The notes beneath the pieces are model-generated. The model was given only the letters and a program-made list of their open reading frames with translations, was not told where the DNA came from and ran no database searches. A stretch of DNA of 64,000 nt from Ascidia mentula (Eukaryota; Chordata; Ascidiacea; Phlebobranchia; Ascidiidae): positions 18,233,001 to 18,297,000 of the forward strand of contig OX387199.1 of the NCBI GenBank assembly GCA_947561715.1, in the 5' to 3' direction. The position numbers and the translations under genes are program-made. Shown here piece after piece: positions 34,933-48,187 of the stretch; positions within the stretch are counted from its first letter, which is position 1; the number at the start of each line of letters is the position of its first letter.

Positions 34933-37589
34933 TCAACAACTTGTCATAATTGTTTCGCTTCACTGCATTTGCTCCACCACGTGACGCCACAGTCGGTGTA
35001 ATCGTGTCCTTTTTCTTGTCCTGTTTGACGTTTCGTGTAGTACATGTTTCAATTGCTGCGCTACAACCTTGAAGCTTCGTTGGCTTTATGCCAGAAGGTC
35101 AGTTTTATTGGAAATAACATTGTACCTGGCAGCAACAGTACAGTAAATGGATTGATTTCAACAAAGCAGTAAAAGTAACAAACCCAGCACCTGGCAAGGG
35201 AACGTGATCACATCAGGGTCATCAGTAAGGTATTTCTAGCGGATAGGTTGGCTGCTAAATAACGTTTTCTTTGCGGATTTGACTCAATGAACCAACCAGT
35301 TTTATTGCGAATCGAAAAAGAACAAGTCTACTACTACGTTTACATGTCCATCATTTGGCCAGGCCCAACTAGTAGGACTAAACTTAGGCCTAGCCTGATC
35401 AATGGGTCGAAACGCTTTCGCGTTTGCATGTCCCGCGCGCAATGGTGCGTTTTTTTTTCTCGCTCGGGTTGTCTCGACTTCACTCGCAAGTACGAGAGTT
35501 TTGCTTTGACAAGCGTTCGTGGCCGTAAAATTAGGCATCAGTGTGTCGTCGTAGGTATGAGGAAACTTTTTAATCTTTCAATCAGTTTAGATGATAGTTT
35601 TTTCAAGGCAAGACATAACTAAATGTCCAATTTGTAAAGATTGGTGAAGTTATATAACATTTGTTTCATACAGCGTATTTTTAGCGCAAAAATGAAGTCA
35701 GCAAAAATTAGATGGTAAAAAAGTCAAGTATTTGACTTAATAAATATTGCCAAAAACAAGATAAAATACAATATGCTAGCCACAAAACTGTGTTGGTCAG
35801 AGCACTGGTTGCACTAAATTACAACCTAGCTAAACCCAACTGCATTAATGCAACACAAATTGGCAACTGACATTACTGAAGTATAGGTCACAGATCCTGC
35901 TCCTGCAGCTTAAAAACTTCAAGTTGCACAGACAATAAACACCAGCAAACTGTAAACCTACAGTGCAAAATTAAAATTTACTGAATCATCAAAATTGGTT
36001 TTTAATTGCGGTAATGCGCGAAATTCAGTTCATTTGGGGGTCAATTCTTGACACAAAAAGCAACCAAATGGTTTATTTTATCAAACCAGCAAAGTTTAAG
36101 GCCAGACCTGAACGGTGTAGACCACCTAGTGTAGTAATCCCAAAAAATCGACTGTTTTGGCCCAGTAATTTCGCGGAGTCATGATGCGATGACCATATTC
36201 GGAAAGTTATAGGCCTATAGCACTAGGCCCAAAACCTCATGTCGCGATTTAGCTAAGCCCAAAATGATTGGTTCATGTTTTACGTTTTGGTCCAAAAACG
36301 GGTCGTGTTTCCATGCGCAAAAAGCTGCCAAACCCTGCTCAGTTATTACATGGCTCAAAAATTACTTGGTCGAAATCATTTAGGGACCACCTATTTTGAT
36401 GGCCCAAAAATTCAGCCGTTTTAGCCGAGTACTAGGCCTGCATTATTTGCGTCACTTCCATATTTGGTCACATGGCCCAAATGCATGGACAAAACTGGAA
36501 ATAGTTTTTTGCACATGCTTCATTCTGTCTGCGGTTGTCCAGGGAATTTGGTCGGGGAAAATATGCGTGCTTATTTTCCTCGATTGCAACAAAAAGTCCC
36601 GTCTTAAATGGTGTCTTGGCTATTTGTGAGTCTGCATGGGATATCAACATTTGATAAACGTTGTGTTAGATTATTATCGTATTGTTATGTTGAATGGAAT
36701 TAACCAGAAAAAGCGGAGTCCAGTATTTTAAAGCAGTTTTGACACATGAACCAGCAATTCTCAGCATTTCCACACACATAGGAAATTGCGTGCTTTCCCC
36801 AATCAAGTTGTACGCGGAAGCAATCATTTATAAATAAAGTCGTAACCTCGTGCCTCGACGCCGATCGGTCGTGGAAAAACCCAAACATGCGAATCGTCAT
36901 GGCTTAAAGATATGGAAAGGTATATTACGATCCACTCTCTTCAATATTTTACCATACAACTATGTTCTATCATATGTAGCAGTGTTTCACATTTAGTATA
37001 TTTGTCGTATAACTTGGTTAGGCTAGCTCACCATCTTCATAGAAATCGGCCACAGCCAGAATACTAATGGTTGCAGGTTTATTTTTCAGTCGCACCGACC
37101 TTTAAGAAAGTTAGGAATATTTTATGCGCACCCTAAATTATTGATGACTTCCAAATGGTGGAGAGAAGGCGAGGTTCTTTACAGAAAGTTGCTTGTCTGC
37201 CAAATTTTGCCATGTTCATCTTTGGATACAATGTGCTGCTAGACATTGTCTAAACCAAGTAAAAATAGTTATCTTAACTTGCCAAAAATATCAGTATAAA
37301 TGCACCTTTAAAACATGGGCAAATTAAATAGTGGGCCTACGGAAGCATTGACGAATGACGTACAAGACACAATGTTATGCGGAACTAATCGTATCACAAT
37401 ACCTTACTGTTCAATTGACAGGCCATAAAGAGTCATAAAAGCAGTGTTACGTCACTATAGATTTTTTAATACGAATTTGCACAGCACCACGCGAGTTGCC
37501 ATCCTCGTCGTTATGTACGGTTTAACTGCTTGTGTGTTGCAGTTATAGTCAGTATCATCAGTTACCGAAAGAGCTGTCAAATGAGCGAC
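34933..37589. other. Gene-poor, repeat-rich stretch
   Basis: No coding exon supported. A single arm of the 27240-type foldback family lies near 35086-35150 (TTATGCCAGAAGGTCAGTTT, GCAGCAACAGTAC). 35430-35520 is GC-rich but has no joined exon. Runs of GGCCCAAAA-type sequence at 36150-36480 look like decayed repeat DNA. Confidence 0.45.
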
Positions 37590-37701
37590 GGGTGTTTGTC
37601 ACAGACCAATGGATGATGGCGAAGGTATGATAACCACGAAGTGGAAGTCTTGCTTAGCTATTTAGCTTACAAGATTGTTGTAAGTCACACCATAGCATAT
37701 A
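37590..37701 (+). repeat. R165 retroposon, left part (split by hAT insertion)
   Basis: GACCAATGGATGATGGCGAA, ACCACGAAGTGGAAGTCTTG and TAAGTCACACCAT match the R165 element at 29542. The right part resumes at 39302 after the hAT element. Confidence 0.65.
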
Positions 37702-39293
37702 CCAGATTGGAAAGTTTGCAAACTGCGCGGAGGATTTTTTTCTGTTGGTGGTGATTGCGCGGATTGTGCGCGGACTAGCGATTTTTTTGCGCGGATTGTA
37801 GTAGATTTTTTTGTTGTTTAGTGCACTGTGCCTTTAGTAACAAGCCTATTTTCCCTTTGACAAAAAACACTGGAATAATGTATTTTTAAGAACCGATTCA
37901 TAATACTTTAATGTTATTAGCGTTTACTTAAATAAAATTGCACTTTTCACAGATGATTATATCCGCTTTTTAAGCGGCTGTCTGGTACAATGACTTGGCG
38001 TAGTTGCCACGGGTGGCGAAAGCTAGTCTGGAGGGTTGCGAGTTGGAACCCGTGGTCCCACCTTTTTTTCTCCAGGAACTTATTAATGTTTAATTGGTGT
38101 TCTTCTTTCTGGCACGGAGCTACAACGCATTTAACCAAACAAAACCATTTGCCACAAACAACTGTGAAGCAAAAACAAGTGTTTCAAAACGTTTTAACTT
38201 TATTTACGCTTGATTTGTAACTTGCCAGTTGCCATCACGAAAATTTATGCAAGAAAGGGAAACTTTGGTTCCTAATTTTTTTGTCGTGTAACCACTTTAG
38301 AAGCAGCGCCATGCCTATGTTTACTCCGACGACCTTTCGATACGGGGATGAGTGCCATCCCATGTTTCTTGCTGCCTTTAACATAAAGTTTGGCCATCTC
38401 GTATAACGCCTCGTCACACTGGATTGCATGGGGCATAGAACAATCAACGATTGTTCTGTTTTTGAGAACTTCAAAACTTTTTTCCATTACTCGTAGAATG
38501 ACTCGGCAACTGCTTCAGTGCCTGTTTTTGCATACATAACATGAAAAACCAAGCAAAATTCCTGACCAATTTTTGCGTATAGTTTGGGGTCGATGTACCT
38601 ATATGGCGCGGATAAACTTTCTTTCGTTAAATAAGGCAGCATTAAACGATCTTCCATCACCGAAAGAAATTTTGGTGAACGTTTTAGAAAAGAAGGAAAA
38701 CTCAAGAAACCGAGTTGTAGAAACATCAATTTTAGAAAATGGCTCTTAGCTTGGGTCGCAATCTTCCGTCTTAATGTGATCAAACATTACGGCAAAGTGA
38801 GTTTGAAACATAGGCTAATCCCCAAACTACATTAAGTAAGGTTGACTGTAACCTCCTATAAATGCGCGCAGAAAACTCGGCCCAAGAATTCAAAAACGCA
38901 TGTTTTTCCAAAAAAAGATCAAATGGATTTCCAAATTTGACGAATGTGCGTAATTTCGCCATTATAAAGTACAGATGGCAAATACTGCATTCACCCCGCT
39001 CAAACTTGTCCTTTTTTCGTTGTTCGTGATTTTCGAGAGAAGGAGAGAAAAAAATCAACGCTCAGGTCAGTGAAGCATATCCAAAGAGCCTTCAAACCGA
39101 ACATTGGCACAGAACAGTTGGGGTCTTGGGGAAAAGTCATCAGTGTTGCAAGACTTGGAGCGATTTGTGCGCGGATTAATAATTTTTGCGCGGATTGCTA
39201 GTAAAATCACGAAAATTGCGCGGATTTTTGACCGATTTTGAAAATTCTGCGCGGAGGATAAATCCTCCGCGCACGACATATTTTCCAATCTGG
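37702..39293 (-). mobile_element. hAT-type DNA transposon, 1.6 kb, inserted in an R165 copy
   Basis: Terminal inverted repeats CCAGATTGGAAA (left) and TTTCCAATCTGG (right) are flanked by an 8-bp duplication AGCATATA (37694-37701 and 39294-39301), the hAT signature. Both ends carry many copies of a GCGCGGA(TT) motif, seven or more, like the subterminal transposase sites of hAT elements. A palindrome (GCGCGGAGGAT and ATCCTCCGCGC) sits at the right end. Interior frames lie on the minus strand. At 1.6 kb it is shorter than most autonomous hATs, and its coding frames are broken. Confidence 0.8.
38272..39058 (-). pseudogene. Broken coding remnant inside the hAT element
   Basis: Three minus-strand frames follow one another (39058-38780, 38783-38487, 38487-38272). 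They give protein-like sequence in order, including SFLKRSPKFLSVMEDRLMLP, YRYIDPKLYAKIGQEFCLV, EAVAESFYE and then MEKSFEVLKNRTIVDCSMP, QCDEALYEMAKLYVKG. The frames are separated by stops or shifts. The position inside intact hAT termini suggests a transposase or transposon-borne protein C-terminal part. No DDE residues or dimerisation domain could be assigned with confidence. Confidence 0.45.
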
Positions 39294-39301
39294 AGCATAT
39301 A

Positions 39302-39345
39302 CCGTTAGTTCGAAACAGCGATGGACTAGTCTGCAGCACACTATT
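39302..39345 (+). repeat. R165 retroposon, right part
   Basis: TTAGTTCGAAACAGCGATGG and CTGCAGCACAC match the 3' end of R165 (GGTCGAAACAGTGACC, CTGCAGCTCAC) and continue the left part that ends at 37701. Confidence 0.6.
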
Positions 39346-42300
39346 GAAAGCATTGCTATCTCTATTGTTCATATAGTTTGTCAATATTGTTGAAATATTT
39401 AATAGCCCAATGTATTGCTCCAGGAAAATAATGAAAGTATATTTCTTAATTGTTTAAAAAGACGAAGGGCGAGCTTAAAAGACATTCAATGACGTAGTTT
39501 ATACGTATATTAGTAAGTAAGATCGCAGAAGATGTGGTATTACTACAATTGATCAACGACAACAACGCTGCATAACTTTTTCCGCCAGCAGTTCTATACG
39601 TTAACAGGAAGTTTGACAGCATGCAGCGCCTGTCACAGCACGTATGGGCGCGACTCATTATTTTTGACAAAGCGTATTTGAGGAAGCGCCAGGCTCATAT
39701 AGATCAATGTCAGTGCCAACAGCAGACAATTTTTATGACTTCAATTTTAACTCTGAGTTAAAGAAGAAACCGCGTTTCTTCCGTGCAGATTTATGAGAAT
39801 ATTTCTGTATTTTTCGAGTTGCTCATGACGTACCTGTAACCAATATCACTTTGCAACTTACTTTTCATAAGGCTTATCTATAGCTGTATATGTGTGTTTT
39901 ACGTCAGGAAATTCCCTGATATAACCGGAGTTTTGTTGTCACGGGAATAGTTGTCTTGGATTTTTTAATATTACACTTTGTAACGTCTAAAAATTGTTTA
40001 CTTTGTAATTGACGAACGAAGATGTTAGCCCACTAAAAGATGCGGCTCTCCGGCGTGTGGTCAAAAGTTTCTCTGTGTCCTTGGTTTGCGGCCACATCGT
40101 TTCATGTTTGACAGCCCGCGAGCCGTAAGTTGCGGACCCCCGCACTCGATTCGTGCCGATCGTTATGACGTCACAAACAAGTTCTGTTATTTTTTTCTTT
40201 TAGTTAAGAATGCGTGCTTCAATGTCACAGCTTAGAAAAGATCAAATTGCTGAGTTCCGTCTCGGGTCGCTCCAAGGGTGCGAAAAACGCCCGCGGCGTG
40301 CAGTTAGCAAACTTACAGTAGATATGAAACTAGTTGAACCTTTTTAATCGGAGAAAGTCGAGCAGCCGCATTTCTGCGGTGTTTTGATCGCTACCTTATC
40401 GCCGCTTTGCATCCGGCTGTGATGTAACTGTGTTTCGGCTGCCTGCGGTGGTTATCCAGGTTGTTTATCACATTTTTGCGTAGGAGCAAATTCACTGCTC
40501 TCTGACGTAACCGCTTCGTGGAAATAAAGAAATTTCCAGTGCTGGTTTTAAGCAAGAACACGTGATTAATCTCATCATCATGAATTTGTTTTGTGGCCTG
40601 TAAATCAGATAAAGCTAACAGGGCCTTTCACTATCTTTACAGAACTGTTACCGCTTTATCGTAAACCCCTTACAAGGTTCATTAATGCTCCAAACTGAAT
40701 TCTCTTGATTTGGCACTATTTCAAAGAAGACTGACTGTTGTATTCAAAAACGTACACTAACTTTCGCGAGTACCTCCCGCTTCATTGTGTGTAAATCATT
40801 AATGCTGTACAGTTAAGTTACACTCTCCAACGAAAAACAAATTAAATGAACCTTTTTAAAGGGATTTGGAGTCCTACTAAATACGTGTTTCGTCTTTTTA
40901 ACAAGAAAACGGGGAGAAAGTGATTTGTTTCTCTTAAATTGACACCTTAAAGCTATTTTGTTTCGAAAGCAAACATATTGAGAAGCTGTTTCGACAGAAG
41001 TCATGTTTGTTTCTATGCTGTGTGTTATTGACAATCCAACCGCCGCAATATTATTATTTCAGTATGATACGTCTTGACAAAGGAATGCTAATTAACTGCA
41101 ACCCTTGGGAATATGTATAGGTCGCAGTGTATTAAGCTATCCTATGGGAGCCCTACTACGCGGACGAGACTTGCTTTAACTTTATATATTTGTGGGGAAG
41201 GTGGTACTTTAAATTATGGACATGTGGATAGATAAATACAAAGCATCATAAGGTCCAATATATCGTTATGCATGATTCAACTTTTTGCATTTTTTTTGCT
41301 ACACATGAACATGCAACAATTAATACAAAAAACAAAAATTCCGATGCTTTTGCTGCCAGATATAGGTGTTATTATCAATAAAGCTGACCGTAACGTCTGC
41401 CATCACGCAAGACTTTCATAGAGCAAGAAATCATTCTTTATTAAACATTTGCAAAAAAAGAACAAAAATACGTTAATCAGCAGAACAAAATTAGGCATAG
41501 TTTCTGGTGTTGACCTACGATCTGGTTTTTATTTCAATAAAAAATTTCTGACGATTGTTCGAAATGGCAGTAAAAATTTCGGACATTTACCACGTATATT
41601 TCGTATTGATTACTACATAGACTATTGCAGTAATTTACGTGACGTAACAGCCAACTAAAAATCGGTCAATGACCGACAAATTACACACAAAAAAACCCAG
41701 CCTGCGATACAAGTTATCCATGATACAAGCTTACGAAATCGCCAAGTAGGAAGAAATCTGGCCAGTGTTAAGATCAATTGACGCGTGGGCGACGGCGTGA
41801 TATGCCAGTCCCACGGCGCATTCCGCATGGTTTCGCATCCGATGCAGACAGTTTCGATTCGTTACATAATAAATATGTTACTCGTGACTGCAGTCCAAGT
41901 GAAGACAAACAGCTAAACAGTGGGCATCCCTATAAATTCATGTAATTATTAGTTGGTGGCGTGCTGGTTTGGCGTTGTTATTGATGGTTCAAAAAAGTGG
42001 GTGTATGCATGTAGGGTTTAACTTGTGATTGACGCACGTGGTAATTGTTTTTTATTTTTATTGGAGTGATGATATTCACAGTTGATATTCAAGTAGATTT
42101 CAGGACTGGACCGGGCTAATATTGTTTGCTGCAGAGCGCGTTGTCCGCCGTCGGCACTGGACCGTCACGTGACTTACAAGACGAGTGAACCGAAATGAAC
42201 CCAGACAAGAAAAACAATTTATCAAGTGTCACTTTGTGGTGCATTTGCACATAGTAATAACAGTGTGTCATTATCTGAGGTAAACGTAATAATGAATGCC

Positions 42301-43648
42301 ATTTCAAGTTCATTATGCCAAAAGGCGCTTTACTAATGTCATATGTGACACGTATTGCAGACGTAGGCCTTACATTCAAATTACTGTACATAAATTTTGC
42401 CAAACGATAGTTTTTTTAGCCCATTTTTACTGCGAATTAGAGCGAGGGCGTGCGTCACAAAATCAATGCTCTCAACCGTGTTACTTATCGATCTACGCAT
42501 TGATTTTCGCGAACGATTTTTTACACAAAGATCCCAGACCTGGTGAATTGTTTTTTTCTTTCTTCTTCAAAACGGACTGTTTTTAAAGTTTCATTGTTCG
42601 GAAGAATCGCATTTGTTCGACCTTATCGACCACAAACATCACAAAAAATCTGTAAGCCGGACAGATATATCGCCAAGGACCAGGATTTACCGTGCGCTCT
42701 GAAAGCAATACCGCTGTTAAAATTAGCAGTGACCTCATATATGAATACAAGTGTGGCAATTCCATCAAAATTTGGGAGGGAAATTTATTGGAAATTAAAC
42801 CGCAGACAAAGCCATGGAGAGAAATTGTGTTCGTCGTGCGGCAGTTGGCTGGAATTTACGGCCCAAGTTACAGTGTCTGTTACAAAGAGCGGCGAATCGA
42901 GTGTTTTGTCGTTTCGGGTTGTGAAAAGATAAGAGTGTTTATTTTCTCTGTGACTCGTAGGGCCTTTATCAGTATTTTTTTTAAATCAAGGCGCCGCGGG
43001 AATCCTCCGCAAACATGTTGGCGTACTATCTCTTTCAGTTTCAGATTGGCCTGAAGAAAACATAGCTGATTATGCAACAGGTGCAACCCTTTTTATGTTT
43101 CATCAAATTTTATCAGCTAGGTCGATGTTGATTGTAAAAATTATTTGGTTTTTTTTCGGAATTTGTTGCTTATTAATATACCTTACTCGTCTGTTATTCG
43201 CAAAACAAACTGGTAAGCGTTTCGAATGCACGAAGTTGCAGCTCGTTGACGCGCAAAGGCAGCTCATAAAACTTCATTGTTCGGTCACAAGACGAGGGTT
43301 GTTTGCCTGCGGTGTGTCACAGTGAAGCTTTTTCTTGTTGTTGCGCAACGTAGGAGAGAGTTTGCGTTTCTTTTTGACTGAGAAGGCCGAGGCTGATATC
43401 TGTCGACTTTTGTCTTGGCCGGTGCAGTCTAGTGTATGGATGCAGCCTGAAGGGTGAACAGTCGAAGGGTATTTGAAGCGTTCTTTGTATGTACATTGAT
43501 ATCGAGCATGGCATAGGACAAGAAATGCAGTAACTATACGTTTCACACACACTGGAGAACTGAAAATTAACTAAAATTATATATTGCTTTGTTTACCAAG
43601 GAGTTAGTAAGAGTTATAAATCGATACCCTTGACGGTTAAACAAGAAA
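39346..43648. other. Spacer upstream of the first claudin-like gene
   Basis: No exon supported. Several open frames at 42300-43550 lack domain features and do not join by splicing. The last few hundred bases should contain the promoter and 5' untranslated region of the gene at 43649. No defined repeat family was identified. Confidence 0.45.
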
Positions 43649-46600
43649 ATGGGATCGGCTGTACCTGGAATCTGTGTTTTTCTGTCTTCGGTTGCGATAG
43701 TTCTTACACTTGCTGCATTGGGAACCCCCGAATGGATGAAGGTGAGTAGTTATACTAACAGTAAAAGATAAAGAAAACACCTCTGCAGAAAAATGCTAAT
43801 GTGTTTATCCTATAATGGTTTTTTCAAAAAATGTTTTATAATTGATTGAAGCCAACGTTTACTGTCATCTTGGCCAGCTTAACTTAAAGGCGTTCGCGGT
43901 TGGGCGATCATGCTTCAGCAGGCGAAGGCCATATTAACTTCGACACACGACCATGTGACTTTATTTGAATATTGTTTGATGTGATTTTGTTGCTTCGGCA
44001 AACTGCACGTTGACACGAACTACGTTTTTTGTCTTGGCTATTTTAAAGCTATCACTATGAACGATTTAATGTTTTTAAATACTGTCTGATTACGACCGAA
44101 GCATCGGGCCCAATCCGCCTTTTCATGTTTCATGTGTTGTTTGTGTGACAAAGGCGCGTTTTGTTATCATGTGCGTGGTGAGCGACACAATCTCTTCCGT
44201 GAATTCCTGCCTTTGTATAGGCGACACTCCACACCATGTACTGTAGAACAGAGGTTGTATTGGGTTGGCGAAACACTGTGGCACACTCGTCTTGTAAGCA
44301 ACGCTCGCTCCATGCGGTACATGCTAGTTTATGGCGAACCAATTCACAGACATGGAGCGGATGCTTTGCCAGTCTAAATTTGGATCAAATTGGTCAGACA
44401 TAGACCTTTTGCTAATGAAAGCCCTCTTGTAACCTTGTAGAAATCCCTTTATTACACACGCACACATGGTCACAGAACATAATGCCAATACATGTGGCTG
44501 CCAGGTATAATGCAATTTATAATAACTGCCTAAATGGTAATAAATAAACAACTAGAGAATGCATTCATGTGGATTATTTGTTTGAAATATATTCTAGACA
44601 GTAATAAACTGCATAAAATTGTTTTCTTAATACAAAATTTTGACCCCTCCTTTACACAGAAACAAAAGACATTGTTTGATCACAGACGCAGTAAAACATT
44701 ATCTTTAGTGTTTACTGGTAAAAATTAACAAATTTTAAGTAACAAACCTGGAATAAGCACATATTGGCCTGTTGTCTGACAACCATCAAACACTTAGATT
44801 CTAAACCATGTGATGATGAACCCATGTAGGTAAATCAGTTGGTAGTGCTACAATAAATATAGCCCAACATCAACTCCGCAAGTTTATTGTGGTATTTTGA
44901 TTGTTAACATGTTATGACCAAAATCAATTGAAAATGTCCTAAATTTTTGCTGGCATTTCGGTAATTTGCCAAAAAATTTTTAGTGAAAAAAAACCCAGGT
45001 TAACATATTTTTGTACACTTGCAGGCATGCATGGATATGTCCCACGTTATAAAGGCTTCTGGAGCCGCAAGCCAGCTACCACCAGGCTTTTCTTTATCTG
45101 GAATGAGTGCTTGCATGAGTATTGGTGTTATGGAGGCAGGAATGAATGTCGCCAACTTGGTGAACATGAAAGTGGCCCTTTCATGTAAGTGCCTTTCAAG
45201 ATTAAAAGCTAATGTGTATATATTTTTGGTCTTGTATATTTTGCTGATAGTTTCGCTACGGGTAAAGCGAACATAAAAGAAATTCATTCTGGTTTAGTCA
45301 ATGCATTTTTTGATGAATAGCTTCCATTTTTACAAATACACTCATAGTGACTGAATATCATATAAATTCTAATGGCAGCTCTTCTGGCAAAGTGTCAAGG
45401 GACATAATATTTACTGTCCTACATTAACGTTCTGCTTATTATGTGGTGATGCACCCTAGTGTTATGGAGAAGCAGTTTAAACATACAATAAAATGTAATA
45501 AAATATTCATTTTAACTGTTTGCTGGACATAACAAGTAATTAGATTATGCCTGCCAGTGCCAGAACCGATGCAATCTCTGGATGCCTTCTTTGAATAAAA
45601 ACTGCATGAAAGCTTTAGATCAACTGTTTGTCTGATTATTGCCTCTTGTTACAGTTTCTTCGAAGGAGACTGCCCTTCACGTCACTGCCGGTCTTCTGGT
45701 CATAGCATGCATCTTACTTATTGCCGGCCTCGTGTGTGTGTCAAGAGGAATGTGTGCTCGGTCATACAGCAAGTCTCTCTCAATGCAACGCACTCGTACA
45801 GGATCGGCTCTTAATCTGTCGGCAGGTGCGTATTTATTAACGAGGCGAATCGCCTTTGATACAAAATTTCGGGTAAGCCTATTGGATTTGCCGTTAAATA
45901 TTGGGTAACTTTGAAATATCGATTTGACGAGGCTTAAGTCTATCTTCTGTGGTTCAAAAAGACGTTTTTAGTCAGCGCCGTTAGTAAAGCAAATCGTTTG
46001 CAGATGTGAATTTTCCCGTGTTTCGTATAAGAATTGGAAGGTTTTTTAATTTTATGTGTATGCAGGTCTTGATGTCTTGTAAAATACCTATTAATATTGC
46101 TCTGTTTTATTTTCGTTTGAAAGGTGGTCTCATCATGGTTGCTATGATCGTGTACTCGGCAACCCAAGCACACAACCTTCATAAACCAATGAACTTCGTT
46201 GTTACCTGGAGTCTGGGAGTTGCAGGAGGCATGCAAGGTGGATCAGGCGGTCTGCAGTCTATCTTCCAGAACATGGGAGGCAACTTGGGAGGCAACATGG
46301 GCAATATTCCCAACTATCCATCTGCTGGAGATTCTGGCCTACCCTCCAATACCAACATGGGTGACATCAACATACCAAATCTACCAAATGCCAATGATTT
46401 GAATCTCCCGAGCGACACCAACGGCTTTAATTTCCCGACCCAATGGCCACTGGGTCCCAACCGCAAGAAACGACAGATTCCCGGTTTGAGTGGGGCTGAC
46501 GCCAGTATGGCGGCGCAGATGTTTCAAGGTATGGATCCAGTTTTCGGCTTTTCCTACTATCTTGGATGGATGTCTGCTCTGGTTGCTATAATTGCCGGGG

Positions 46601-46668
46601 TTTTGGGAATGCTGATGGTTTGCCGTCGCCGATCTGGCGAGGATTTTGACCGCGTTCCCCTGGCTTAG
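43649..46668 (+). CDS. Claudin-like tetraspan protein with RKKR site in second extracellular loop
   Basis: Four exons join in frame: 43649-43741, 45025-45184, 45655-45825, 46124-46668 (stop), about 322 residues. Membrane segment 1 (about 6-25, ICVFLSSVAIVLTLAALG) is followed by PEW and a first loop with two cysteines (ACMDMS and SACMSIGVMEAG), the claudin-type pattern though not the canonical GLW motif. Segment 2 is LHVTAGLLVIACILLIAGLV and segment 3 GGLIMVAMIVYSATQ. The second loop is very long (over 100 residues), rich in Gly, Asn, Met and Pro, and contains PNRKKRQIPG, a good furin-type site. Segment 4 (FSYYLGWMSALVAIIAGVLG) and a short basic tail close the protein. The claudin family builds cell junctions. 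Whether this member does so is inferred from topology. Confidence 0.8.
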
Positions 46669-47119
46669 GTTGTGTGGTCGGATGTGTTTGTACATAGGTC
46701 TGCAACTGCTGACGATACTGACTGACATTTACTCTCTGAATATCAAATCTGGTATTCTGCGTTCAACTTCACAAATTTGAGACAGTTTCCTGAAAGTTCT
46801 TAAATTTGTAAATAGCGTGAACATGTGGCTTTAATGGCAAACGGCTTACACTATCACCGAGCTCTTTCCTTTCTTTTCAGTTCGGGTCATTTGGGTTTGA
46901 AAACTTCTCAATAAACGATTTCATTCGGTATAAGCTTGTCAGAATTTTAAGCAACCCTGAGTCAGATCATGGTGAGGAAGACAGAACATGTGATAGCATT
47001 AAAACCAACGCTACAGTAAGGCAGACCCAAACTGTTTTTGTTTACTTCACCAACGTTATTTGTCTTGCTATAAAATTTAGCGCACAAGATTGCCATAAAA
47101 GAGTCACAATGGGTTATCC

Positions 47120-47609
47120 CTGTGTTTCTTAAACTTTTTTTTTCTGTACCGCTCCCCCCAAACACCTTAGTCATTTGACAACGCTCAACAGAACAGACAA
47201 AAAACACAACGAATTTATTTGTTGCTTGTCAACTAATGCGATGGGTGAGGTTAGTGTAATGACATCAATTTCTCAATATCAGGTTTCATGTCGGACAAAA
47301 ACAATCGCAAGTCTCCTCAATTGTCGATATCAAGACGATTTCTTTTTCCTTTTTAAAGAGTGGTGAATGCGCTGAACGCACGTTCCACCAAGTAAGAACT
47401 AAGATAATTACGAAAAGATGCTCACCTACCACCTGGAATGCGGTCGCATACCACTAGTGGTAAACGTACCACCGGTTGGGAAACACTGACTTGCGCTATA
47501 AGAGAAAATTTGCCATGTCACCAAGCGTCTCCCAATCGCCCAATCAGTCACCAGCGCCCCCCTCCCCTACGATTGCAAACGGGGGCGCTGGGGGGTTTGG
47601 GAACCACTG
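47120..47609. mobile_element. Non-autonomous hAT-like element, about 490 bp
   Basis: The right end GTTTGGGAACCACTG reversed is CAGTGGTTCCCAAAC. The left end is the diverged CTGTGTTTCTTAAAC. Flanking 8-mers GGTTATCC (47112-47119) and GGTTAACC (47610-47617) differ at one base and fit a hAT target duplication. The interior has an inverted pair CCAGCGCCCCC and GGGGGCGCTGG and a second inner end CGGTTGGGAAACACTGAC, suggesting nesting or duplication. Confidence 0.55.
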
Positions 47610-48187
47610 GGTTAACCTTTCATAGAAAATTTATCATAACCTGAAGCAACCGCTTTTCTGACAACATTTGTGCTTTCAAGGTAAACTGTCTGTATTTCTT
47701 AAAATCTTCTCACTTCCAAAGTTGGACAAACTAGAAAACAAGCAAACGGGTTTGAAGATTTATATTCAAACGGTTCAATATGTTGCAATGGGAATCATGT
47801 TGTAGGAAAAATGAAAATCAAGACCTTTGGGTTTCTAGTACGGCAAAAAAAAAACTTTGTTTCGTGAACCAAACAGACAACATGTTGCAACAAAAACTAA
47901 TGTTTGAAGTTGGCCATATTTGACACGAAAATAACGCAAAAAATTACAAAAACAGCGACACCATTGGAAGAAAACAAATACTATACCCTGTGTAACATGT
48001 CAGCAACTATTAAAGCCAATATCACATTGTTGTCATGTGGACAGTATCACAACTTTCGAGTGGGCTGCGTCAAAAGATATTTCAGGAAAAGCCTGAATAT
48101 CTTGAGGAGAGGCCTAGTCAAGTTATCGCCATAACGGTACACGCAATTTGTAGGAAATCTGATTCAAGCATGAAAAAAGTTTAATTG

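Noticed and set aside
35287-35622. 111-codon + frame in a GC-richer patch
   Set aside because: No recognisable domain; the opposite strand is equally open, and neither joins to another exon.
42116-43552. Group of open frames on both strands upstream of the claudin-like gene
   Set aside because: Short, overlapping in several frames, with no domains, membrane segments or splice continuity.
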